From DSUN01 sp035527715 (lineage in GTDB: Bacteria > Planctomycetota > PUPC01 > DSUN01), in assembly GCA_035527715.1 (NCBI GenBank), contig DATKZY010000208.1, positions 1 to 29,882 of the forward strand: a DNA stretch of 29,882 nucleotides, written 5' to 3'. The position numbers and the translations under genes were made by a program. The notes beneath the pieces are model-generated. The model was not told the DNA's origin. It was given only the letters and a program-made list of their open reading frames with translations, and ran no database searches. How positions within the stretch are numbered: position 1 is the first letter of the stretch; each line of letters begins with the position of its first letter. Shown here piece by piece: positions 10,035 to 14,947 of this stretch.

Positions 10035-10775
10035 TCACTCCTCGAGCTTTCCGCCGACGGGGACAAGGCTCATGTCGTCGAGCCAGATCGTACCTTCGCC
10101 GATGTGATAAAGGTAGACGTTGAAGGTCTTGGCGCCCTTCTCGGGCTTGCCGATGGCGGTGTACTCCTTCCACTCGGGGCCGAACTTCTGGCGGAGCTGG
10201 CCTGTGGCGCCCGACTCGAAGTTGACGAAGAGCAGGTTGTCGCCCTCGCCCTTGGCCCAGAAGGTGAGCCTGTATTCGGTGGCTCCCGGGACGGCGGGGA
10301 GCTTGGGGGTCATGAGGCCGATGCGCCCCTTCTTGCCCGTGCAGCGGATGCGGGCGGAGAACTTGCCGCCGTGGACGCTTTCGGGCTTCTCCTCCCACAT
10401 GTTCTCGTAGTCGCCGCCCCAGCTCCAGCCGCCCCACCAGAGCCAGCGCGAGCGGTCCTTCGCCGAGTTCCTGTTCACCTGCTCGAACCCGCCGTTCTGG
10501 ATGAAGTTCAGCGGCGGGTCGGTGACGGAGAGCGACTTCGATTCGTAGGTGCCCGCGAGGCGTGCCTCGAGCATCTTCTTGCGCTTCTCGTAGGCGGCGT
10601 CGCCCAGCAACCCGTCGGCCTTCTGCTTCTCGACGGCCTTGAGCGCGGCCTCGACGCGTTCCTTGGGCCACAGCTCCTTCGTCAGGGCGTCCTTGTCCTC
10701 CTTCTCGCCGGCGCGCGCCCCCACGCCGAGCGCCACGGCGACCAGGCCGGCCAGAGCGAAATGGATTCCCCTCAT
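10035..10775 (-). CDS. Small secreted protein with a CBM4/9-like domain
   Basis: I chose the ATG at 10775 (246 aa), not longer upstream starts, because AGGAGG stands 7 bases before it and the protein then begins with a signal peptide (MRGIHFALAGLVAVALGVGARA). A charged helical segment at about 25-75 (KELWPKERVEAALKAVEKQK) is followed by a beta-sandwich that opens with NFIQNGGFEQ and contains WLWWGGWSWGGDYENMW, a pattern usual in CBM_4_9-like domains. The ending GTIWLDDMSLVP is the typical last strand of such domains. It is the first gene of the operon. It may be a free carbohydrate-binding protein or a partner of the DUF4091 protein encoded 3 bp downstream. No catalytic motif is seen. Confidence 0.82.
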   Translation of the reverse strand: MRGIHFALAGLVAVALGVGARAGEKEDKDALTKELWPKERVEAALKAVEKQKADGLLGDAAYEKRKKMLEARLAGTYESKSLSVTDPPLNFIQNGGFEQVNRNSAKDRSRWLWWGGWSWGGDYENMWEEKPESVHGGKFSARIRCTGKKGRIGLMTPKLPAVPGATEYRLTFWAKGEGDNLLFVNFESGATGQLRQKFGPEWKEYTAIGKPEKGAKTFNVYLYHIGEGTIWLDDMSLVPVGGKLEE

Positions 10776-10825
10776 CGTGTGCCTCCTGCAAGCCTGTCGA
10801 ATCCAGCTCATCCCACACCCCCATC

Positions 10826-10855
10826 CTATTACCACAATTGCGGCAGTGTGATCAA
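10826..10855 (-). promoter_or_regulatory. Candidate sigma70 promoter of the secreted-glycan operon
   Basis: On the minus strand TTGATC (10850-10855) and TAATAG (10826-10831) are separated by 18 bases. They lie about 50 bases upstream of the ATG at 10775, in the divergent region shared with the GH130 gene. Both boxes are imperfect. Confidence 0.4.
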
Positions 10856-10891
10856 GTGGGGGAGGGCCAGACTCATTCGCCCCCTTTCCAT

Positions 10892-10919
10892 TTGCCATCG
10901 CTTGGCCTTTCGGTACAAT
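10892..10919 (+). promoter_or_regulatory. Candidate sigma70 promoter of the GH130 gene
   Basis: TTGCCA (10892-10897) and TACAAT (10914-10919) have a 16-base spacer. The predicted start near 10926 leaves about 50 bases of leader before the ATG at 10978. The -10 box also argues against the longer GTG/ATG-type start at 10918, which would overlap it. Confidence 0.5.
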
Positions 10920-10977
10920 GCAGCGGAACGCCCGTGCGACCGCAACGTCTCGCCCACCTTTGGGGGCAAGGCAAGCC

Positions 10978-12012
10978 ATGAGAATCACCCGCTGCCCGGC
11001 GAATCCCATCGTGACGCCGGGGCTGTTCCCCTGGCGGATGTCGAATGTCTTCAACCCCGGCGCCCTGCACGACGACGGCAGGTTCTACCTGTACGAGCGG
11101 GCGGCCGGCGGCCTGAGGCCGTTCCACTGCTACGTCGGGATGCTCGAGAGCGACGACGGGGTGCACTTCCGCCACGTCTCCGACCAGCCCGTCTTCACCC
11201 CCGAGATGGCGGGCAGCAAGCTCGGGAGCGTCCAGGACCCGCGCGTCGTGAAGATCGGCGACACCTACTACATGACCTACGCCTTCCGCCCCTACTCCTG
11301 GTGCTGCAATCCCACGGGACTCGGCGTGCCCGAGTCGTACCTGCCCGAGTTCCCAGGCACCCGCTTCACGCCCGAGGAGAACCAGACGCGCTCCGGCATC
11401 GCCGTGTCGCGCGACCGCGTGCACTGGGAGCACTTTGCCTGGGCCACGCCGCCCGAGATGGACGACCGCGACGTGATTCTGTTCCCCGAGAAGATCGGCG
11501 GCCGCTTCGCCCTGCTGCGGCGGCCCCTCAAGTTCGTCGGCACCGACACGGGGCACGGGGCCGACCTGCCCGCCATCCGCATCAGCTTCTCCGACGACCT
11601 GCGGACCTGGACTGCGCCCGAGGCCGTCGCCCTGCCCGAGCAGCCGTGGGAGGGCAACCGCATCGGCGGCGCCGCCCCGCCCATCCGCACGGAGGCCGGC
11701 TGGCTCGTCCTCTACCACGGCGTCGAGGACCTCTACCCGCCCACGCGCCGCGTCTGCTACCGCGTCGGGGCCATGCTCCTCGACCTGGCCGACCCCCGCA
11801 AAGTCCTCGCCCGCACCTCACGCTTCCTCATGGAGCCCGAGGCCTACTACGAGAAGTTCGGCCTCCTCATCCCCAACGTCATCTTCCCCACGGGCAACGT
11901 CGTCAAGGACGGCTTGCTCTGGCTCTACTACGGCGTGTGCGACACCGCCATCGCCCTGGCCACCGTGCCCCTCGACGAGCTGGTCGAGCACCTGCTCAGG
12001 GAGCGCCCATAG
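10978..12012 (+). CDS. GH130-family glycoside phosphorylase/hydrolase
   Basis: 344 aa from the ATG at 10978, close to the normal GH130 length. This start gives the usual family N-terminus (MRITRCPANPIVTPG) and a purine-rich stretch about 10 bases upstream. Five-bladed propeller features are visible: NPGALHDDGRFYLYER, then QDPRVVKIGDTYYMTY with Asp87 in the position of the conserved catalytic Asp (most relatives have EDPR rather than QDPR), and LYHGVED. There is no signal peptide, so it acts in the cytoplasm. GH130 enzymes phosphorolyse or hydrolyse beta-mannosides; which of the two applies cannot be told here. It is divergent from the secreted operon and probably handles the imported product. 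Its last 70 coding bases are duplicated at 12811-12880. Confidence 0.88.
   Translation: MRITRCPANPIVTPGLFPWRMSNVFNPGALHDDGRFYLYERAAGGLRPFHCYVGMLESDDGVHFRHVSDQPVFTPEMAGSKLGSVQDPRVVKIGDTYYMTYAFRPYSWCCNPTGLGVPESYLPEFPGTRFTPEENQTRSGIAVSRDRVHWEHFAWATPPEMDDRDVILFPEKIGGRFALLRRPLKFVGTDTGHGADLPAIRISFSDDLRTWTAPEAVALPEQPWEGNRIGGAAPPIRTEAGWLVLYHGVEDLYPPTRRVCYRVGAMLLDLADPRKVLARTSRFLMEPEAYYEKFGLLIPNVIFPTGNVVKDGLLWLYYGVCDTAIALATVPLDELVEHLLRERP
11928..11997 (+). repeat. Copy A of a 70-bp direct repeat (3' end of GH130 gene)
   Basis: This stretch inside the GH130 gene matches 12811-12880 at 68 of 70 positions by eye. One of the two differences is silent and the other changes Leu to Val. The copies bracket the toxin-antitoxin module. 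Confidence 0.9.
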
Positions 12013-12020
12013 CCTCGACT

Positions 12021-12194
12021 CGCCGTTTGGCGATTCTCGGGCATCCGGCTCAGAGTCGCACGGGGTTCTCCATTTCCGGCGCCCCCATTTGGCCATTCTC
12101 GCCCTTCCGGCTCAGAGTCGCACGGCTTTCTCGGTTTCCCGACTCGAGAATCGGCGATTCTCGGCGTTTCTGCCCAGAGTCGCACAGACTCGCC
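12021..12194 (+). repeat. 62-bp degenerate tandem repeat, about 2.8 copies, with a perfect palindrome
   Basis: CAGAGTCGCAC occurs at 12051, 12113 and 12175, exactly 62 bases apart. The core CGATTCTC (CCATTCTC in the middle copy) occurs at 12031, 12093 and 12155, again 62 apart. The third unit contains the 9-bp palindrome CGAGAATCG-G-CGATTCTCG (12145-12163). No U-run follows, so it is not a classical terminator. CGATTCTC appears once more at 12801, directly before copy B of the GH130 tail. Confidence 0.85.
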
Positions 12195-12257
12195 AGAGTC
12201 GACCGCTTCTTCGCGCGGGGCAAGCGATGTGCCAGTCACAAATGGCGCAAGCGATGC

Positions 12258-12286
12258 TTGACACGCGCTCAGCCGTCCTGTAGGAT
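12258..12286 (+). promoter_or_regulatory. Strong sigma70-type promoter of the toxin-antitoxin operon
   Basis: TTGACA (12258-12263), a 17-base spacer and TAGGAT (12281-12286). The predicted transcription start near 12293 precedes the antitoxin ATG at 12323 by about 30 bases. Confidence 0.7.
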
Positions 12287-12322
12287 GGCCCGCGTGGTGT
12301 GAGGAAAGAGGATGGACCAGAC

Positions 12323-12505
12323 ATGATTGCGAAGACCGTGAAATCAGCGCTCAGAGACATCGCCAAGCGCATGCCTCCGACAGCCACGTACAGCGATGCG
12401 ATGTACGAACTCTACGTCCGCATGAAGATCGCGAAGGGCCGACAGGCAGCAGACGAAGGGCGTGTCGTCTCCCACGAGGATGCGCGACGCAGGCTGAAGG
12501 TATGA
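12323..12505 (+). CDS. Type II antitoxin, small helical family (ParE/RelE partner)
   Basis: 60 aa from the ATG at 12323, with AGAGGA about 9 bases upstream. A GTG at 12299 is possible but lies almost on the predicted transcription start. The protein has a predicted N-terminal helix (MIAKTVKSALRDIAKRMPP), a middle segment TYSDAMYELYVRMKI and the ending EGRVVSHEDARRRL. This is the pattern of small antitoxins that precede RelE/ParE toxins. Its TGA overlaps the toxin ATG (ATGA), so the two are translationally coupled. It should neutralise the toxin and repress its own promoter. A related orphan copy lies at 13408-13587. Confidence 0.8.
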   Translation: MIAKTVKSALRDIAKRMPPTATYSDAMYELYVRMKIAKGRQAADEGRVVSHEDARRRLKV

Positions 12506-12789
12506 GCCGCATCGTCTGGACCGACCCCGCCTTGAAGGACCTGGAGGGCATTCGCGCCTACATCGCGCGGGATTCCGAGTTCTACGCCAGCGCGCTTGTG
12601 CTGGACATCGTCGAGGCAGTGGAACGCCTCGCCCGATTTCCCCGCCTGGGCCGGTTCGTGCCCGAACTCCACGACGGGCACACACGCGAGATGCTGGTGG
12701 GCAACTACCGGGTCGCATACGATGTCGTCGGGGACGCGGTCCGGATCCTCACCGTCCTCCACGGCGCGCGTCAGTTCCCTCTGTCGTGA
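12502..12789 (+). CDS. ParE/RelE-superfamily toxin
   Basis: 95 aa, the usual length of the family. It starts on the ATGA overlap with the antitoxin. Family features are ALKDLEGIRAYIARDS near the start (helical hairpin), ERLARFPRLGRFVPE in the middle, then REMLVGNYRVAYDVVGDAVRILTVLHGARQF at the end, shown here as family-typical beta strands with the conserved Arg and His-Gly-Arg region. ParE members poison gyrase and RelE members cut mRNA; sequence alone does not decide between them, though the layout resembles ParE. The gene ends 21 bases before the duplicated GH130 tail. Confidence 0.85.
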   Translation: MSRIVWTDPALKDLEGIRAYIARDSEFYASALVLDIVEAVERLARFPRLGRFVPELHDGHTREMLVGNYRVAYDVVGDAVRILTVLHGARQFPLS

Positions 12790-12810
12790 GCATGTGACAC
12801 CGATTCTCCC

Positions 12811-12895
12811 CTACGGCGTGTGCGACACCGCCATCGCCCTGGCCACCGTGCCCCTCGACGAGTTGGTCGAGCACGTGCTCGCTGACTTCAGATGA
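12811..12895 (+). pseudogene. Copy B: displaced 3' fragment of a GH130 gene
   Basis: Bases 12811-12880 repeat 11928-11997 with two mismatches and encode YGVCDTAIALATVPLDELVE again. The fragment then diverges and ends ADFR-stop instead of RERP-stop. It has no start or upstream GH130 sequence. The frame remains open through it from 12596, but only because the overlapping frame of the toxin gene lacks stops. Either it is the original gene end displaced by an insertion that brought its own replacement end, or it is a relic of a second GH130 gene. Confidence 0.8.
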
Positions 12896-13407
12896 CATGA
12901 TCAATCTCCCCGCGTGCGGATTTGATCATCTGAAGTCCTTGGAAGTATTTCTGTAAGCAGCTATCGGCCAATGACTTATGGCCCCACCGCGGCCCTCGCC
13001 GCCCCGCTTCAGATGATCAGCTCGCGCGCCCCGCGGCTGGCGTACACCGCCACTACGCCGCCAATCCCCCCGCCCCTGGGTTTGGCACCCTGTAGGCCCG
13101 GACCTCATCTGCGTAAGACCCCTCTGTTCCGATACTTGTGGCGTTCCTGGAGCACCCGCGCCCGTGCGATAGGGTGCCAACTGCCCGCGGCAGCCGACCA
13201 CTCTTGACCGCCAAGACGCCAAGGCCGCCAAGAAGTGCGAAGAGGGGCCCACATCTGGGTGTCACATCCTTAGGGCTTGTTGCCCAAATGCGTGCACAGG
13301 GGGAGTTGACTCGTAGTGGGGCCTTCAGGCCGTACGAACACGGGCTGAAGCCCGCACTACCAACCGGCCCGTCCCCTTGCTGGATTGGGGCAGCATGAAG
13401 AAGTAGA
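12896..13407. other. Non-coding stretch with several repeat elements
   Basis: I see no convincing gene. It holds a motif of the type CTTCAGATGATCA, present as an inverted pair (12884-12904, with a 5-base insertion, and 12921-12937) and again at 13007-13020. It also holds a tandem CGCCAAG-type decamer at 13206-13234 and a palindrome at 13313-13360. Confidence 0.7.
13313..13360. repeat. GTAGTG...CACTAC palindromic repeat
   Basis: Arms of about 20 bases (GTAGTGGGGCCTTCAGGCC and GGGCTGAAGCCCGCACTAC) form an imperfect inverted repeat. Each arm itself contains a small hairpin. It lies just downstream of the orphan antitoxin gene and may serve as its transcription end. Confidence 0.7.
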
Positions 13408-13587
13408 TCAATGGCGCCGTATCCGCCGCTTGGCTTCTTCGTGCGGGATGCCCTTGCCCTCCTCGATCTTGGTGTCCGCGCGCTCGCACTTCGCACGAAT
13501 GTAGAGCGCATGCATGATATCGTCCATCGTCGCGTCCGCCGGCAGCGAGTCGATCACCTGTCTGGCAACATCCTTCACAGCCGCCAT
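13408..13587 (-). CDS. Orphan antitoxin-like protein
   Basis: 59 aa. I chose ATG 13587, which follows AGGAGCAGGAGC, over a GTG at 13611. The protein (MAAVKDVARQVIDSLPADAT, then MDDIMHALYIRAKCERAD, ending GKGIPHEEAKRRIRR) has the same plan as the antitoxin at 12323: helix, DAT/TYSD segment, M..LY.R.K, and a final HE[DE]A[KR]RR motif. The usual toxin gene should begin at or just after the stop, but only a palindromic repeat follows. It may be a solitary immunity gene, a trans-acting antidote for the neighbour, or the remnant of a lost pair. Confidence 0.7.
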   Translation of the reverse strand: MAAVKDVARQVIDSLPADATMDDIMHALYIRAKCERADTKIEEGKGIPHEEAKRRIRRH

Positions 13588-13617
13588 GCTCCTGCTCCTG
13601 ACGAAGGCCACGACCCC

Positions 13618-13645
13618 ACTATAGCGTCCTCGCCCACGATTTCAA
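13618..13645 (-). promoter_or_regulatory. Promoter of the orphan antitoxin
   Basis: On the minus strand TTGAAA (13640-13645), a 16-base spacer, then TATAGT (13618-13623). This lies about 30 bases before the ATG at 13587. A GTG start at 13611 would leave almost no leader. Confidence 0.6.
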
Positions 13646-13683
13646 AAGGCGCCGGCCACCGCGCTCAACCCGCGGCAGGTCGC

Positions 13684-13712
13684 TTGACATCAGCGATCTC
13701 GCGCGATAGCAT
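13684..13712 (+). promoter_or_regulatory. Promoter upstream of the PHP-like gene
   Basis: TTGACA (13684-13689), 17 bases, TAGCAT (13707-13712). The leader that follows contains the GGAC-rich hairpin at 13773-13857. Confidence 0.6.
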
Positions 13713-13772
13713 GGCGGCCTGTTGCCGCGGTGTCGGAAAGGATGGGGATAGAGCATGGGACACGTGAGGAGC

Positions 13773-13857
13773 CCACACGGACAGACACGGACGAACACGG
13801 ACGGAGAGCGCCCTACGTCTGAGGCATCAGTCCGTGTTGGTCCGTGTCAGTCCGTGG
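13773..13857. repeat. GGAC-rich decamer hairpin repeat, copy 1
   Basis: The left arm (13773-13804) is three decamers of the type CACGGACNRA. The right arm (13828-13857) is their reverse complement. Mismatches fall on the base directly after each GGAC. It sits in the leader of the PHP-like gene. Reading through it would add 38 low-complexity residues to that protein. Confidence 0.8.
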
Positions 13858-13868
13858 CGTCCGTCGGA

Positions 13869-14741
13869 ATGGACCCTCAGGCTCTCACCCGCAGGCATTT
13901 CCTCGCCGCGACCGGCGCTGCACTGGCCGCGCCCGCGCTCGGCGGCGAGACGCCAAAGGAGAGCGACCGCATGGACCTGCCGCTCGTGGACTGGCACGTG
14001 CATCTCGATAACAGCACGATTGACAAGGTGCTGGAGATCGCCCGCGAACGCGGCGTGACCTTCGGCATCGTCGAGCACGCCGGTACGAAGGAGAACAAGT
14101 ACCCCGTCGTCCTCAGCAACGACGAGGAGCTGGGTCGCTACCTCGCCATGCTCGAAGGCAAAGGCGTCTATCGCGGCGTCCAGGCCGAGTGGCTCGACTG
14201 GTCGAGCTGCTTCTCCCGCGAGGCCCTCGCCCGCCTCGACTACGTGCTGATGGACGCGATGACCTACCCCGGCAAGGGTGGCGAGCGGGTGAAGCTCTGG
14301 GAGAAGGGGGTCGAGGAGCGGGTCGAGATGGGCGACAAGCAGGCGTTCATGGACCGCTTCGTCGCCTTCCACGTCGAGCTGATCGAGAAGCAGCCGATTG
14401 ACATCCTGGGCAACGTCTCGTGGCTCCCCGGCCCGCTGGCGGGCGACTTCGAGGCGTTCTGGACGGAGCGGCGGATTGGGCGCGTAATCGTCGCGGCGGC
14501 GAAGCAGAAGGTCGCCATCGAGATCAGCTCGGGCTTCCGCCTGCCGACGCTCCGCTTCCTGAAGCTCGCCAAGGCGGCGGGCGTGAAGTTCGCCTTCGGC
14601 ACCAACGGCCGCTACCCGAACATGGGCGGGCTCGACTACTCGCTGCGAATGGCCAAGGAGCTTGGCCTGACTAAGGCCGACCTGTTCGCCCCCGCCCCCG
14701 ACGGCCAGAAGGCGGTGCAGCGGAAGAAGGCCCAGGCGTAG
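13869..14741 (+). CDS. Tat-exported PHP-like metal-dependent hydrolase
   Basis: 290 aa from ATG 13869. This start gives a Tat signal (LTRRHFLAATGAALAAPALG). An ATG at 13755 has a better purine tract, but it would translate through the hairpin repeat. After cleavage the protein shows the PHP entry motif DWHVHLD (His43, His45) and EHAG (His70), then a barrel with LDYVLMDAMTY and NVSWLPGPLAGD. Where many PHP enzymes have GSDAH, this one has FGTNGRYPNMGG, so the last metal site looks altered. The role may be phosphoesterase or hydrolase in the periplasm; the substrate is unknown. It is followed by a second hairpin repeat and the PQQ fusion gene. Confidence 0.75.
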   Translation: MDPQALTRRHFLAATGAALAAPALGGETPKESDRMDLPLVDWHVHLDNSTIDKVLEIARERGVTFGIVEHAGTKENKYPVVLSNDEELGRYLAMLEGKGVYRGVQAEWLDWSSCFSREALARLDYVLMDAMTYPGKGGERVKLWEKGVEERVEMGDKQAFMDRFVAFHVELIEKQPIDILGNVSWLPGPLAGDFEAFWTERRIGRVIVAAAKQKVAIEISSGFRLPTLRFLKLAKAAGVKFAFGTNGRYPNMGGLDYSLRMAKELGLTKADLFAPAPDGQKAVQRKKAQA

Positions 14742-14751
14742 CCCCGGGGAC

Positions 14752-14833
14752 TGTGTGGACAGGATGGACACGATGGACGGGGGCCGCGGCGCCTTCTGTC
14801 CATGAAGTCCACGTTGTCCACGATGTCCACACA
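14752..14833. repeat. TGGAC-rich nonamer hairpin repeat, copy 2
   Basis: The left arm (14752-14780) has TGGAC every 9 bases. The right arm (14797-14833) carries the complementary GTCCA pattern with the same period. The outermost 10 bases pair perfectly. It lies 11 bases after the PHP-like stop and may end transcription or stabilise the mRNA end. Confidence 0.8.
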
Positions 14834-14947
14834 TGCCCTTCTGCGGCAGCCGCCCGCGCTTGCGCGGGGGGCTCGTCTTGTGCTTTATATTGGGACAGCG
14901 CTGCGTGCGGTCACACGCGGCCCGCTTGCAGGCCTAAGGAGAGTACA

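Noticed and set aside
5937..12302. A 2121-codon open frame on the plus strand
   Set aside because: It is antisense to three well-supported minus-strand genes, crosses the divergent promoter region and the GH130 gene out of frame, and its translation is low-complexity Arg/Pro/Leu-rich. Stop codons are simply rare in this GC-rich phase.
12596..12895. A 99-codon frame that contains the second GH130 tail
   Set aside because: Its first two thirds lie out of frame inside the toxin gene and have no family resemblance. Only the last 28 codons are meaningful, as a fragment.
12926..13511. Several 60-150 codon frames in the stretch before the orphan antitoxin
   Set aside because: None has a ribosome site with a plausible start or any recognisable protein pattern, and they run through repeats.
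13755..13868. N-terminal extension of the PHP-like protein from ATG 13755
   Set aside because: It would translate through the GGAC hairpin repeat and bury the Tat signal behind 38 low-complexity residues. The purine tract before 13755 is the only point in its favour.
14753..14947. N-terminal extension of the PQQ fusion protein
   Set aside because: It reads through the second hairpin repeat (MWTGWTRWTG...). The GTG at 14948 has AAGGAG and begins the signal peptide.
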